From NCBI RefSeq assembly GCF_019679435.2, contig NZ_CP139781.1, forward strand, positions 2,542,001 through 2,606,000: 64,000 nt of DNA, read 5' to 3'. The translations under genes were made by a program, and so were the position numbers. Shown in pieces: positions 20,531 through 30,077 of this stretch; the stretch's first letter is position 1, and the number at the start of each line of letters is the position of its first letter. This stretch comes from Actomonas aquatica. Its GTDB lineage: Bacteria; Verrucomicrobiota; Verrucomicrobiia; Opitutales; Opitutaceae. Under the pieces are notes generated by a model that did no database searches, was not told where the DNA came from, and saw only the letters and a program-made list of their open reading frames with translations.

Positions 20531-21478
20531 TCAGGCGCGGGGACGCTGCGCCAACACCGCCATGATCGCCTTTTGCGTATGCAGACGATTCTCGGCTTGG
20601 TCGAAGATGATGCACCGCGGGTTGTCCAACACACCCTGAGTCACTTCCTCGTCGGCGTGCGCCGGCAGGCAGTGCATGAAGTAGGCGTCGGGCTTGGCGG
20701 CAGCGAAAAGGTCTTCGGTCACCTGGTAGGGCGTCATCTGCACGACGCGGGCCTTGGTTTCCTCTTCCTTGCCCATGCTCACCCACACATCGGTGTAGAC
20801 CACATCGGCATCCTTCACCGCTTCAAACGGATCGGTGGTGAAGGAGTAGCAGTCGGAGAAACCTTCCTTCTCGGCCAGTAACTTGATGTCCGCCGTCGGC
20901 TCAAACTCCGGCGGTCCGGCCAGCGCGCAATGCATGCCGAACATGCCGGCGCCGAGGATCCACGAGTTGGCCATGTTGCAGGCAGTATCACCAAGGAAGG
21001 CAATCTTGCGCCCTTTCAGCGAGGCGAAGAGATCGCCGCCCGGTTCTGCCCAACGCTCCGCCATGGTGAAGGCGTCGGTGTAGATTTGGCAGGGGTGGAG
21101 AAAATCGGTAAGCGCATTGATGACCGGCACGGTGCCACAGGCCGCCAGGCGTTCGACATCACCGTGGTCGTAGGTGCGCACGATCAGACCATGCACAAAA
21201 CGCGACAGCACTTTGGCGGTGTCCTCGATGGTTTCACCGCGACCAAGCTGGATGTCGTTACGATTGAGAAAGAGCGGGTTGCCGCCCAGCTCATGGATGC
21301 CCACCTCAAACGAAACGCGGGTGCGCGTGCTGGACTTCGAAAAAATGAGCGCCCAAGTCTGCCCCGCCAGCACCGGCGGAGTATGGCGACCGCGCTTGGC
21401 TTTGAGGTCGCGGGCCAACGCGAACACCTCGGCCGCTTCATGGGGCTTCAGGTCGGTTTCTTTGAGGAAGTGCTTCAT
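20531..21478 (-). CDS. argF: ornithine carbamoyltransferase
   Basis: ArgF condenses ornithine and carbamoyl phosphate to citrulline. The 315-residue enzyme shows the carbamoyl phosphate loop SKSSTRTRVSFE (about 49-60), HPCQ (near 132) for phosphate binding, the ornithine-side region VSMGKEEE (about 230-237; SMG is the ornithine loop) and HCLPA (about 267-271) with the catalytic cysteine. Carbamoyl phosphate would come from carB in the same window. It follows argD by 97 bases on the same strand. Confidence 0.96.
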   Translation of the reverse strand: MKHFLKETDLKPHEAAEVFALARDLKAKRGRHTPPVLAGQTWALIFSKSSTRTRVSFEVGIHELGGNPLFLNRNDIQLGRGETIEDTAKVLSRFVHGLIVRTYDHGDVERLAACGTVPVINALTDFLHPCQIYTDAFTMAERWAEPGGDLFASLKGRKIAFLGDTACNMANSWILGAGMFGMHCALAGPPEFEPTADIKLLAEKEGFSDCYSFTTDPFEAVKDADVVYTDVWVSMGKEEETKARVVQMTPYQVTEDLFAAAKPDAYFMHCLPAHADEEVTQGVLDNPRCIIFDQAENRLHTQKAIMAVLAQRPRA

Positions 21479-21575
21479 CGGGAAAAACGAACACCTTGGC
21501 AAAACCACCCGGCGGTCACCAGAGAAATCCGAAACCGCACGGGATCGTCACGTCAGAGTGCCAATCGCGCTACCC

Positions 21576-22793
21576 TTAGGTGGATGCACCGAGCACTTGA
21601 TCAAGAATCATGACGGCCTTTTCGAGCTCGGCGGTGGTCGCATTGAGCGGCGGCAACAGGCGCACCACGTTGCCGCCGGCCATGGGCACAAGCAGCCCGG
21701 CGTCACGCAGTTTGCCGACCCAGCCGGCGGCATCGTCGACCATCTGCAGGCCGACCATAAAGCCGAGGCCACGCACGCCACTCAGGTGCTGCGGGTATTT
21801 GCCGACGAGACCCAGCAAGCGCTGATGCCACGCCGCACTCACCGCCTCGACGTGTTCGAGTAGCTTTTCGCGCTCGATGATATCGAGCACCGCGAGGGCC
21901 GCCGCACAGGCCAAGGGCGTGCCGCCAAACGTGGTGCCGTGCGAACCGGGTTTGAAGAGATCAGCCGAACCTTCGCCGATCCAAATGGCTCCGATCGGGA
22001 AACCGCCGCCCAACCCCTTGGCCATACCGATCGCATCGGGACGCACGTCGGCGTGTTCGAACGCGTAAAACTTACCCGTCCGACCAATGCCGCACTGCAC
22101 CTCGTCGAGGAGGAGCAGGAGATTGTGCTCCGAGCAGAGCTTGCGCAGTCCCCGCAGGAACTCCGGCGTCGCGGGGTTCACGCCGCCTTCGCCCTGAATC
22201 GTTTCGATAAAAATGGCCGCCGTGTCTTCGTCGATGAGGTCGGCGAAGCTCTGCAGATCGTTGAGTTTGCCGAACGCAAAACCCGGCACCAAGGGACGGA
22301 AGCCACCTTGGATCTTCTCCTGCGGCGTCGCGCTCATGCCGCCAAAGGTGCGGCCGTGAAACGCCTTTTCGGCGCAGATCACTTTGTAGCACTTCCCTTC
22401 CACGCCACCCGCTTTGCGCATGCCGTGCAAGCGCGCCAGTTTGAGCAGACCTTCGTTGGCCTCGGCACCACTGTTGCAGAAAAACACCCGGCCCGGGCCG
22501 GCCCGCTGCACCAAGCGCCGCGCCAGCTCACCTTGGTTCGGGTTACGGAACAGGTTGCTGGTGTGAATGAGCTCACCCGCCTGCCGCTGCACGGTGCTCA
22601 CCCAATGCGGATGGCAGTGACCCAGCGCGCTGACCGCGATGCCGGAGGTGAAGTCGAGATACTCGCGCCCGGCGTCGTCCCACACCTTGCTGCCCGCGCC
22701 TCGGACCAGCGTGAGCGGGGCGCGACCGTAGTTTTGCACAACATACGAATCATAATGCTCGGCGGTGGAGGTGCGGGTGATCTCAGCGGACAT
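21576..22793 (-). CDS. argD: acetylornithine aminotransferase
   Basis: PLP-dependent class III aminotransferase converting N-acetylglutamate semialdehyde and glutamate to N-acetylornithine. The 405-residue protein has the phosphate-binding FCNSGAEANEGLLKLAR (about 106-122), the aspartate in LLLDEVQCGIGRTGKF (about 222-237) and the PLP lysine in AMAKGLGGGFPIGA (near 257), followed by GSHGTTFGGTPLACAAALA. Length matches ArgD. It lies between argB (100 bases upstream) and argF (97 bases downstream) on the same strand. The same fold serves ornithine and GABA transaminases, but the neighbours fix ArgD. Confidence 0.95.
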   Translation of the reverse strand: MSAEITRTSTAEHYDSYVVQNYGRAPLTLVRGAGSKVWDDAGREYLDFTSGIAVSALGHCHPHWVSTVQRQAGELIHTSNLFRNPNQGELARRLVQRAGPGRVFFCNSGAEANEGLLKLARLHGMRKAGGVEGKCYKVICAEKAFHGRTFGGMSATPQEKIQGGFRPLVPGFAFGKLNDLQSFADLIDEDTAAIFIETIQGEGGVNPATPEFLRGLRKLCSEHNLLLLLDEVQCGIGRTGKFYAFEHADVRPDAIGMAKGLGGGFPIGAIWIGEGSADLFKPGSHGTTFGGTPLACAAALAVLDIIEREKLLEHVEAVSAAWHQRLLGLVGKYPQHLSGVRGLGFMVGLQMVDDAAGWVGKLRDAGLLVPMAGGNVVRLLPPLNATTAELEKAVMILDQVLGAST

Positions 22794-22893
22794 GTGGAAG
22801 TTTGGATTTTTGATTCTCGATTTTGGATTCGATGCGAATCTCGGCGATCAGACTAACGGACGGGAGCGTCGCCCCATCCAATCGAATATCCAA
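22794..22893. other. AT-rich spacer with short degenerate repeats between argB and argD
   Basis: Unlike its GC-rich surroundings, this 100-base spacer contains repeated TTGGATTT / TTGATTCT / TTTTGGATTC words (about 22801-22832) and the reverse-complement-like word ATCCAATC twice near its right end (about 22875-22893). It looks like a small dispersed intergenic repeat. No terminator or start signal is obvious. Confidence 0.5.
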
Positions 22894-23775
22894 TCAGCTG
22901 TTCACGATCTCGGTGCCGATGCCTTTGTCGGTGAAGATCTCGAGCAACAGCGAGTGCGGTAGCCGGCCGTCGATGAAGTGGACGCGATGCACGCCGTCCT
23001 GGAGGGCACGCATGGCACCGCCGACTTTGGGCAACATACCTTTGCTGATGACGCCGCTGTCGCGGAGGCCATCGACCTCGGAAATCTTTAGGGTGGAAAT
23101 GAGCGACTTGGGATCGTTGGGGTCCTTCAGCAGGCCCGGCACGTCACTCATGTAAACCAAGCGGCGCGCCCGCAGAGCACTGGCCACACGCCCCGCCGCC
23201 ATGTCGGCGTTGACGTTGTGCGGATGCCCGTCGTGGTCGACTGCCACCGGCGAGATGACCGGAATGAGACCGTCGGCGATGGCCTTCTTGATGAGCTTCA
23301 CCTTCACTTCAGTGACTTCGCCCACGTAGCCGAGATCCACCGGGTTGCCCTCTTCGTCGTGATCGAGTTTGCGGCAGAGCAGCACCTCGTCGCCGGGCAT
23401 GCCCTTGGGTTTGCCGCGCGCTTCAGTGATCGCGGTGCAGACGTCGGGATTCACCACCTCGTTGAGCGTCTTGCGCACAATATTGACGGTGGCTTCGTCG
23501 GTGACGCGCATGCCGCCGATAAATTTGGCCTCCAGCCCCGACTCCGCCATGGCCTTGGTGATGGCCTTGCCGCCACCATGCACCACGACCGTGTTGATGC
23601 CGCAGGCCGCAAAGAACGCGATGTCGTAGGCAACGCGGCTGCGGACCTCCGGATTGGGATCATCCATGAAGCTGCCGCCGTATTTCACCACGAAGGTGGA
23701 TCCACGGAAATTTTGAATGTAAGGCAGGGCTTCGAGCAGCACCTTGGCCTTGGCGGTGATTTCTTCGACGTTCAT
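22894..23775 (-). CDS. argB: acetylglutamate kinase
   Basis: ArgB phosphorylates N-acetylglutamate, the second step of the acetylated arginine pathway. The 293-residue amino-acid kinase has [10 protein letters not shown] (about 29-38), VVHGGGKAI (about 62-70), the NAG-binding GMRVTDEAT (about 87-95) and NVNADMAAG (about 187-195). The N-terminal helix [21 protein letters not shown] resembles that of hexameric, arginine-inhibited forms, so feedback inhibition by arginine is likely. The ATG at 23775 gives this standard N-terminus. It is divergent from argJ. Confidence 0.96.
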   Translation of the reverse strand: MNVEEITAKAKVLLEALPYIQNFRGSTFVVKYGGSFMDDPNPEVRSRVAYDIAFFAACGINTVVVHGGGKAITKAMAESGLEAKFIGGMRVTDEATVNIVRKTLNEVVNPDVCTAITEARGKPKGMPGDEVLLCRKLDHDEEGNPVDLGYVGEVTEVKVKLIKKAIADGLIPVISPVAVDHDGHPHNVNADMAAGRVASALRARRLVYMSDVPGLLKDPNDPKSLISTLKISEVDGLRDSGVISKGMLPKVGGAMRALQDGVHRVHFIDGRLPHSLLLEIFTDKGIGTEIVNS

Positions 23776-23846
23776 GGCGAGCAGATCAGAACCCCGTCGC
23801 GCCAACAGAATCGATGTCGTGACCGAGTCAGGAAGAGCACCGGGTT
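23776..23846. promoter_or_regulatory. divergent argB / argJ promoter region
   Basis: A 71-base gap between the start codons of argB (minus) and argJ (plus). It must hold both promoters or parts of them. No clear ARG-box palindrome or strong -35/-10 pair could be picked by eye. Confidence 0.45.
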
Positions 23847-25265
23847 ATGTCCACGGTCGGGCCCATTTCGATGCAAAACTTTGCTCCACCGATGCCTGCC
23901 GTCGAAAATCGACTTAACAGCCCCGCCCCTCTGCCCCACTCCTCAGCCGTGCCGAGCACCCAACTTTCCTTCCCCGACCGTGACGCCCACCGTGCCTGGC
24001 TCGCCCAGCATGCCGCCCTGCCCCGCGGCTTCCGAGTGGGCACCAGCCGCTTTGCGTTCACCCCCATCGAGGCCCCCAAACCGGCCAAGATGACACTCAC
24101 GCTCATCGCCCTCGATGAGCCCACCCCCGATTTCGCCGCGGTATTTACGCGCAATGCCTTCCCTGGCGCTCCCATCAAGGTCGGCCGTCGTCGTCTCGCC
24201 GCTGATCGCCTCGGTGCCATCCTTATCAACAACAAGATTTCCAACGTATGCGCCCCCGGCGGCGAAGAAACAGCCGAGCGCATCTGCCGCGCCACCGCCA
24301 GCGCGCTCGGTCTCACCGCCGATCAGGTGCTGCCGAGTTCCACTGGTGTCATCGGCTGGTCCCTCCCCGCCGATGCCATGGAAGCCGCCCTGCCCGATGC
24401 CGCCGCCGCCCTCCAACCCGACTCCATCCTGCCCGCCGCCGAAGGCATTGTGACCACCGACCTCTACCCTAAGATTCGTGCGGTTGAGCTCGGCGAAGGA
24501 CGCATCGTCGGCATCGCCAAGGGTGCCGGCATGATCGAGCCCAATCTGGCGACCATGCTGGTCTACATCCTTACCGACTTGGCCGTGCCGCGCGATACCT
24601 TGCGCCGTCTGCTGCAAGAAGCAGTCGATGAGAGTTTCAACCGCATCAGCGTCGACAGCGACACCAGCACCTCCGACACCGTCGCGCTCATTTCCAGCGG
24701 TGCCGCCGGATCGGCCGATCTCGCCGCGTTCAGCGAAGCCCTCAAACAAGTCTGTCGCGATCTGGCCGAGGACGTGGTGCGCAACGGTGAGGGCATCCGC
24801 CACGTCATCCGCACAACCGTCACCGGCGCGCCCGACGACACCTTTGCCACTCGCTTGGGCAAAGCCGTCGTCAACGCCCCGCTTTTTAAATGCGCTGTCG
24901 CAGGCAACGATCCCAACGTCGGCCGCCTCGTCCAGGCGATTGGCCGCCATCTCGGTCAGCTCGAGTCTGCGCCAGATACCTCCGCGCTGCGCCTCACCCT
25001 CGGCGGACACGAGATCTTTGCCGGTGGCGTGTTCCGCCTCGATCCCGCAAAGGAACTCGCCCTTGTGGCACACCTAAAGGAGGCGGAACTCTACGAAAGC
25101 CAACCGACCGCCGACGGCTCGTTTGCTCCGCCCGTCGATTACCCGGTGCACGAGCGTTGCGTCGAGGTCGGCATCGAACTTGGCGCAGGGTCCGGTTCCG
25201 CCATCGTTTTTGGCGGCGACCTGACCCACGAATACGTTTCGGAGAACGCCGATTACCGGAGCTAA
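23847..25265 (+). CDS. argJ: bifunctional glutamate/ornithine acetyltransferase
   Basis: ArgJ moves the acetyl group from N-acetylornithine to glutamate, making the pathway cyclic. The 472-residue precursor is expected to cleave itself at the Ala-Thr bond in NLATMLVYILTD (near residue 236), giving alpha and beta chains with Thr as nucleophile. The oxyanion element is KGAGMIEPN just before it (usually KGSGMI). The end EYVSENADYRS fits the family's EYVxINxxYRT tail. Several in-frame ATGs (23847, 23871, 23892) precede the first conserved residues, so about 40 N-terminal residues are uncertain; this extension is longer than usual. Divergent from argB. Confidence 0.93.
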   Translation: MSTVGPISMQNFAPPMPAVENRLNSPAPLPHSSAVPSTQLSFPDRDAHRAWLAQHAALPRGFRVGTSRFAFTPIEAPKPAKMTLTLIALDEPTPDFAAVFTRNAFPGAPIKVGRRRLAADRLGAILINNKISNVCAPGGEETAERICRATASALGLTADQVLPSSTGVIGWSLPADAMEAALPDAAAALQPDSILPAAEGIVTTDLYPKIRAVELGEGRIVGIAKGAGMIEPNLATMLVYILTDLAVPRDTLRRLLQEAVDESFNRISVDSDTSTSDTVALISSGAAGSADLAAFSEALKQVCRDLAEDVVRNGEGIRHVIRTTVTGAPDDTFATRLGKAVVNAPLFKCAVAGNDPNVGRLVQAIGRHLGQLESAPDTSALRLTLGGHEIFAGGVFRLDPAKELALVAHLKEAELYESQPTADGSFAPPVDYPVHERCVEVGIELGAGSGSAIVFGGDLTHEYVSENADYRS

Positions 25266-25354
25266 GCTCCAGTGGTGAGGGCCACTTTGACCGAGGCTTC
25301 CAACCTCGGCTCGTCTACCTCGCCCAAGTCTCCTGCCCCTCGCAATCCGCCCAT

Positions 25355-25385
25355 AAAAAAACCGCCCTACAAGAGGGCGGTTTTT
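25355..25385. terminator. bidirectional terminator between argJ and rpsI
   Basis: A 12-bp stem that includes its A and T tracts: AAAAACCGCCCT (25357-25368) pairs with AGGGCGGTTTTT (25374-25385), loop ACAAG. It lies between two convergent genes and can stop transcription from both sides. Confidence 0.92.
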
Positions 25386-25407
25386 CGAAAGTAAACTCGC
25401 AGAGCGA

Positions 25408-25809
25408 TTAGCGCTTGGAGAACTGGAAGCGCTTGCGGGCGCCGGGCTGACCGGCCTTCTTGCGCTCTTTCTGGCGGGGGTCACGCTTGAGGTGACCAGC
25501 CTTCTTGAGCTGCGGGCGGAGCTCGGCGTCCATCTTCTGGAGGGCGCGGGCGACACCATGAGCCACGGCCACGGCTTGGCCGGCGACACCGCCGCCAACC
25601 ACATTGGCCGTCACGTCGATCTCTTTGGCGAGACCGGCGGTCACCAGCGGGGCGGAAGCCAAACCGGCGAAGTTTTCATGGGAAAAGTAGTCTTCGAAGC
25701 TGCGGCCGTTGGCAATGAACTTGCCGGTGCCGGCGGTGATGCGCACGCGGGCGGTCGCGGTCTTGCGACGGCCGGTAGCAGCAAAGGTGGTGGCGGTTTC
25801 AGCACTCAT
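25408..25809 (-). CDS. rpsI: 30S ribosomal protein S9
   Basis: S9 binds the 3' major domain of 16S rRNA; its C-terminal arginine reaches the P-site tRNA. The 133-residue protein has the conserved TGRRKTATARVRI start (about 12-24), GGGVAGQAVAVAHGVARAL (about 73-91) and the basic tail ending FQFSKR. Length is typical. It follows rplM by 9 bases, the usual rplM-rpsI pair. The leader (CTAATCTGTTCCC before ATG) has no Shine-Dalgarno. Confidence 0.98.
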   Translation of the reverse strand: MSAETATTFAATGRRKTATARVRITAGTGKFIANGRSFEDYFSHENFAGLASAPLVTAGLAKEIDVTANVVGGGVAGQAVAVAHGVARALQKMDAELRPQLKKAGHLKRDPRQKERKKAGQPGARKRFQFSKR

Positions 25810-25818
25810 GGGAACAGA

Positions 25819-26247
25819 TTAGAGCGGGAGCGGAGTCGGGTTTTGCGCTTGGTGGGTGTGCTCCGGGCCGGCGAACACGCGCAGCTTCTTGAGCATCTGG
25901 CGGGCAAGACGGTTCTTCGGCAGCATGCCCTTCACAGCGTGTTCGATGATGAACTGCGGGTTGCGCACGCGCTGCTCCTTGAAGGAACGATAGCTCTCAC
26001 CACCGATGAAGCCGGAGAAGAACATGTAGCTGTTCTGCTCTTCCTTCTTACCGGTCACGACGATCTTCTCGGCGTTGATGACGACAACGTAATCGCCGGT
26101 GTCGACGTGCGGCGTGTAGGTGGCTTTGTGGCGACCGCGCAGCACGGTGGCGATCTTCACCGCCAAGCGGCCAAGCACCTGACCCTCGGCATCGACGATA
26201 TGCCACTTGGGTTGCACGGTTTCCTTTTTGGCGAGGAATGTTTTCAT
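25819..26247 (-). CDS. rplM: 50S ribosomal protein L13
   Basis: L13 is an early-assembly 23S rRNA-binding protein. The 142-residue protein shows WHIVDAEGQVLGRLA (about 15-29), the HKATYTPHVDTGDYVVVINA core (about 40-59) and the FIIEHAVKGMLPKNRLARQMLKKLRVFAG helix region (about 101-129). The start ATG at 26247 (MKTFLAKK) matches the family; the five-codon extension upstream is unlikely. It heads the rplM-rpsI operon. Confidence 0.98.
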   Translation of the reverse strand: MKTFLAKKETVQPKWHIVDAEGQVLGRLAVKIATVLRGRHKATYTPHVDTGDYVVVINAEKIVVTGKKEEQNSYMFFSGFIGGESYRSFKEQRVRNPQFIIEHAVKGMLPKNRLARQMLKKLRVFAGPEHTHQAQNPTPLPL

Positions 26248-26305
26248 GGGAAAAGAGGCCAATAGCTAGGTTTCGCGAGAAGCGTGTCAACCCGCATTTT
26301 CAGGG

Positions 26306-26348
26306 AAAAAAGAAATCCCGCCCCCACCGAGCGGCAGGGACGGGATTT
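26306..26348 (-). terminator. rho-independent terminator of the TorF-like porin gene
   Basis: AAATCCCG (26313-26320) pairs with CGGGATTT (26341-26348), with inner pairing between them. On the minus strand it is followed by a T run (26306-26311). It lies about 30 bases past the porin stop. Confidence 0.8.
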
Positions 26349-26376
26349 GCATGAAAAACGTCGATCTAAGCGAGCT

Positions 26377-27060
26377 TTAGAAGCCGAGGCTGATGCCCGT
26401 GATCACGTAGAAGAAGGAATCATCGGCACCACCGCCGATGTCATTGTCGGCGTAAACCAGACCGAGGTAGGTGCTGGCGGTGTCGTTGAGGGTCAGGTTG
26501 TAGGTGCCGGAGAGGCTCCAGTAGGAGTAGTCACCCCCACCGTCGAAACCAACGAAGCCGTAGTCGGCCGCGAAGTCGAAGGTGCTGGTGTCGGAGATCT
26601 CAGCGCTGTAACCGAGGCCAACCTGGAAGGTGGAGGCTTCGAACTCAGTCTCGTAGTAGTAGTAAGCGGAAGCGCTCATGCCACCACCGAGGTCGCCGGA
26701 CACGCCCACGAACGGCTCGAACTGCTCATCACCGGACGGAGTTTCCGGATAGTAGTAGTAGGTGAAGCCGAAATCGAGAGCCCAGGTGTCGGAAAGAGCG
26801 ACACCGTAGCCCATGTAGAAGTCGAACTCGTTGGCGATGTTGCCGGTGACCGGCTGGCTGGTCCACATGCCCGCGTAGAAGTCGCCAGTGGCGAATTCGA
26901 TGGAGGGCTGGATGGAATCATCCGCGAATTTCACACCGCGGAACACGTAGTCACTGACGTAGGGGAAATCGACCGTGATGGAGTAGGACGAATCCTCTTG
27001 GGCGCTCAGGCTCCCACCGGTAAGCACGGCGGCGAGAAGTAGGGCAGCAGTTTTCTTCAT
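26377..27060 (-). CDS. TorF-like outer-membrane porin
   Basis: A 227-residue outer-membrane beta-barrel. It has a signal peptide (MKKTAALLLAAVLTGGSLSA, cleavage before QED) and the family start YSITVDFPYVSDYVFRGV, closely like the TorF/Gcw_chp group (x-DYxFRGxxxSD). The rest is alternating aromatic/polar amphipathic strands (FDFYMGYGVALSD, WALDFGFTYYYYPET, MSASAYYYYETEF), ending in a C-terminal Phe (GISLGF), the usual assembly signal for BAM. Substrate is unknown. The ATG at 27060 begins the signal peptide; its leader is A/C-rich (ACTATTACCTACAA) without Shine-Dalgarno. Confidence 0.85.
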   Translation of the reverse strand: MKKTAALLLAAVLTGGSLSAQEDSSYSITVDFPYVSDYVFRGVKFADDSIQPSIEFATGDFYAGMWTSQPVTGNIANEFDFYMGYGVALSDTWALDFGFTYYYYPETPSGDEQFEPFVGVSGDLGGGMSASAYYYYETEFEASTFQVGLGYSAEISDTSTFDFAADYGFVGFDGGGDYSYWSLSGTYNLTLNDTASTYLGLVYADNDIGGGADDSFFYVITGISLGF

Positions 27061-27231
27061 TTGTAGGTAATAGTCTGTAGTTTTTAAGGATCTCCCCGCC
27101 AACTTACCCAAGTGACTGAGTCGTGCAGCCTTGTTCATAGGTGAGCAAGACTGTTCAAGCCGATCGACCGAGGTAGAGCCAGTGAGGGGACAAGCAAGTT
27201 AAGCAATGATTAGGCCAAATCCAGCTTTTGT

Positions 27232-27603
27232 ATGAAAAATATTACACTCATCGCCGCAGTATTCGGATTTCTGGGCGTCGCCCTTGGTGCATTCGGCGCC
27301 CACGCGCTCAAGGATACCTTGGCGACGGCCAACATGACTGACGTTTGGCAGACCGCGGTGCTCTACCACCTGCTGCACGCCATTGCGGCGTGGGTAGCGG
27401 CCAGCCGCCTCGGGCCCGAGGGTGCTGCCATCGCCCCCAAGGCCGGCTGGTGCTGGCTGCTGGGCATCGTGTTTTTCAGCGGTTCCCTCTACGCGATGGC
27501 CCTCGGTGGCCCCCGCTGGCTAGGCCCCATCACCCCGCTGGGTGGCGTGTTTTTTCTCGTCGGATGGGTGTTCGCAGGCGTCTCCGCGCTGCGCCGGGCC
27601 TGA
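27232..27603 (+). CDS. DUF423 family membrane protein
   Basis: A 123-residue, four-helix inner-membrane protein of the DUF423/YgdD family, whose function is not established. The first helix has the family signature AAVFGFLGVALGAFGAHALKD (about 8-28), the second TAVLYHLLHAIAAWVA (about 41-56), and the third and fourth WLLGIVFFSGSLYAMALGG and TPLGGVFFLVGWVFAGVSAL. Length matches the family. It lies 45 bases upstream of cca, on the same strand, and may share its transcript. Confidence 0.9.
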   Translation: MKNITLIAAVFGFLGVALGAFGAHALKDTLATANMTDVWQTAVLYHLLHAIAAWVAASRLGPEGAAIAPKAGWCWLLGIVFFSGSLYAMALGGPRWLGPITPLGGVFFLVGWVFAGVSALRRA

Positions 27604-27648
27604 GTTTTTTACGGCGATTCATCCGTCCTCGCCCGTTAATTCCCTTTC

Positions 27649-29049
27649 ATGCTCGAACCACCCGCCACTTTACGTCCGGTCCTCACCGCCCTCACTCGGG
27701 TCGGTCGCCCGCGGCTGGTTGGCGGTTGCGTGCGTGATGCCCTGCTGGGACGTGCGCCGGAAGATTGGGACGTCGAAATCGGGGGCACGGACTTCGATTC
27801 GCTCCTTAAAGCGCTCCGCCAATTCGGCAGCACCGACGTCGTGGGTCGCAGTTTCGGCACCATCAAACTGCGCCGCGAGGGCGCTGTCTTCGACTTCTCC
27901 CTTCCTCGCCGTGAATCCAAAACCGGCGCAGGCCACCGAGGCTTCAAAGTCGAACCCGATCCCCATCTGAGCGACGCCGACGCCGCTGCCCGGCGCGACT
28001 TTACCCTCAACGCCATCGCGTGGGATCCGGCGACCGGCGAGCTGATCGATCCCCACGGCGGCCAAAAGGACCTCGCCAACCGCATTCTCCGTCATACCAG
28101 CGAGGCGTTCGTCGAGGATCCCCTGCGCGTGCTGCGCGGCATGCAATTTGTCGCCCGCTTCGATTTGGAAGCCGCCCCGGAAACGCTGGCGCTGTGTCGC
28201 CGCATCCACGCCAGCTGCGCCGAGCTCCCCCGCGAGCGCATCTGGGGCGAGTGGGACAAGTGGGCCGTGCAAAGCGCGACGCCCTCCCGAGGACTGCGCT
28301 TCCTGCACCAAGCCGGTTGGCTGCAACACTTCCCCGAGATCGATCACTTGCGCGACACGCTGCAGGACCCGGAATGGCATCCGGAAGGTGACGTCTTTGT
28401 TCACACCTGCCACGGCCTCGACGCGCTTGTGCGTAACCCGCACTGGGCAACCACCGGCGCCGAAGATCGCCGCCTGCTCATGTTCGCCGTGCTGGCCCAC
28501 GATTTTGGCAAACCCGCCACCACGCACCAGGCCGAGAAACGCGGACAATTCCGCTGGACCAGCCCGGGACACGCGACCGCCGGACTAAACCCCACCGAAA
28601 CCTTCCTCGCCCGCATCGGTGCTCCCCATCGTCTGCGCGACACCGTGCTGCCCTTGGTCAAATACCACATGGTGCACATCGATGCCGGTGAGGCGGCTAC
28701 CAACCCTAGCTTCCTGCGTCGCCTCGCCCGCAAACTCGCCCCGGCGTCGATGACGCAACTGGCCACAGTGATGCGCGCCGACGCCCGCGGGCGTCCTCCC
28801 CTCGATGCCACGCCCGCCATCCGCACCATCGACGAAATGACTGCGGCGGCCGATGCCCTCGCCATCGCCGACGGTGCCCCCCAACCCATCTTGCTCGGTC
28901 GCCACCTCATCGAGCGCGGCTTATCGCCCGGGCCCGAGTTTAAGCCGCTCCTGCAGGACGCGTTCGAAGCCCAGCTCTCCGGCGCGTTTAACGATGAAGA
29001 CGGCTCATTAAAATGGTTGGATGCTCATTTGAAGCTACGCGCAAAGTAG
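27649..29049 (+). CDS. cca: CCA tRNA nucleotidyltransferase (class II) with HD domain
   Basis: Adds or repairs the 3' CCA of tRNAs, or is a poly(A) polymerase of the same family. The 466-residue protein has the nucleotidyltransferase head: [11 protein letters not shown] (24-34), carboxylates in DWDVE (39-43), [11 protein letters not shown] (about 118-128), and the neck [16 protein letters not shown] (about 155-170). An HD-like domain follows with HTCHGLDAL (about 252-260) and VLAHDFGKP (about 281-289), as in multifunctional E. coli-type enzymes. The two tRNA genes seen here already encode CCA, so repair is the likely role. Confidence 0.92.
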   Translation: MLEPPATLRPVLTALTRVGRPRLVGGCVRDALLGRAPEDWDVEIGGTDFDSLLKALRQFGSTDVVGRSFGTIKLRREGAVFDFSLPRRESKTGAGHRGFKVEPDPHLSDADAAARRDFTLNAIAWDPATGELIDPHGGQKDLANRILRHTSEAFVEDPLRVLRGMQFVARFDLEAAPETLALCRRIHASCAELPRERIWGEWDKWAVQSATPSRGLRFLHQAGWLQHFPEIDHLRDTLQDPEWHPEGDVFVHTCHGLDALVRNPHWATTGAEDRRLLMFAVLAHDFGKPATTHQAEKRGQFRWTSPGHATAGLNPTETFLARIGAPHRLRDTVLPLVKYHMVHIDAGEAATNPSFLRRLARKLAPASMTQLATVMRADARGRPPLDATPAIRTIDEMTAAADALAIADGAPQPILLGRHLIERGLSPGPEFKPLLQDAFEAQLSGAFNDEDGSLKWLDAHLKLRAK

Positions 29050-29065
29050 GCTAGCGTTGGGGACG

Positions 29066-30010
29066 ATGGCTTCTCAACTAGAACAGCTCAAATCCTTCAC
29101 CAAGGTCGTCGCCGACACCGGCGACTTCGAAAGCATGAAGGCCTTCTCTCCCCAGGATGCGACGACCAACCCGTCCCTCATCCTCAAAGCCGCCGGTCAA
29201 GAGACCTACAGCGCGCTCGTCGACAAGGCGATTGCCGACGCCGGTGCCGATGCCGACACCGCCACGATCATCGACAACCTCCTCGTCACCTTCGGCGAAG
29301 AGATCCTCAAGATCGTCCCCGGCCGCGTCTCCAGCGAAGTGGACGCCCGCCTTTCCTTCGACACCGCCGGCACCATCGAGCGCGCCCACCGCCTCATCGA
29401 ACTCTACGAAAAGCGCGGCACCTCCCGCGACCGCGTGCTGGTGAAAATCGCCTCCACCTGGGAAGGCATCAAAGCCGCCGAGCAACTCGAGAAGGAAGGT
29501 ATCCACTGCAACCTCACCCTGCTCTTCTCCTTCGCCCAGGCCGTCGCCTGCGCCGAAGCCAAGGTGCAACTCATCTCCCCCTTCGTCGGCCGCATCCTCG
29601 ACTGGCACAAGAAGGCCACCGGCAAAGACTTCGTCGGCGCGGAAGATCCCGGCGTCCAGTCCGTCACCGAGATCTACACCTACTACAAGAAGTTCGGCTA
29701 CGCCACCGAGGTGATGGGCGCGTCCTTCCGCAATACCGGTGAAATCGTGCAGCTCGCCGGCTGCGACCTGCTCACCATCTCCCCCAACCTGCTCAAGGAA
29801 CTCGACGAAAACGACAGCGCCGTGCCGCGTATGCTCGATCCCGACTGCGCCGCCGCCTCCGACATGACCAAGACGAGCTTCGACGAGAAGGGCTTCCGCT
29901 GGGCCTTCAACGAAGACGCCATGGCCACCGAAAAAACCGCCGAGGGTATCCGCAACTTCGCCGCCGACATCGTGAAGCTGGAGAAACTCATCGCGGATCG
30001 TCGCGGCTGA
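29066..30010 (+). CDS. tal: transaldolase
   Basis: Pentose-phosphate enzyme that moves a dihydroxyacetone unit between sedoheptulose-7-P and glyceraldehyde-3-P. The 314-residue protein is of the classical long TalB type: [10 protein letters not shown] (near 17), [12 protein letters not shown] (about 31-42), EVDARLSFD (about 91-99), Schiff-base lysine in [11 protein letters not shown] (near 127), [12 protein letters not shown] (about 150-161), [13 protein letters not shown] (about 222-234). The ATG at 29066 matches the family start; the TTG three codons earlier is less likely. It starts 16 bases after cca and ends before a hairpin. Confidence 0.97.
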   Translation: MASQLEQLKSFTKVVADTGDFESMKAFSPQDATTNPSLILKAAGQETYSALVDKAIADAGADADTATIIDNLLVTFGEEILKIVPGRVSSEVDARLSFDTAGTIERAHRLIELYEKRGTSRDRVLVKIASTWEGIKAAEQLEKEGIHCNLTLLFSFAQAVACAEAKVQLISPFVGRILDWHKKATGKDFVGAEDPGVQSVTEIYTYYKKFGYATEVMGASFRNTGEIVQLAGCDLLTISPNLLKELDENDSAVPRMLDPDCAAASDMTKTSFDEKGFRWAFNEDAMATEKTAEGIRNFAADIVKLEKLIADRRG

Positions 30011-30044
30011 TCGCCATCCCTTTTCATCCATTCTTTCTCCTTCC

Positions 30045-30073
30045 AAGCCGGGCCTGCGCCCGGCTTGTTTCTT
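30045..30073 (+). terminator. hairpin terminator after tal, abutting the next start
   Basis: AAGCCGGGC (30045-30053) pairs with GCCCGGCTT (30058-30066), loop CTGC, followed by GTTTCTT. It is placed as a terminator for tal but ends only a few bases before the start of the GH20-like gene, so it could also act on that gene's translation. Confidence 0.65.
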
Positions 30074-30077
30074 GCCC

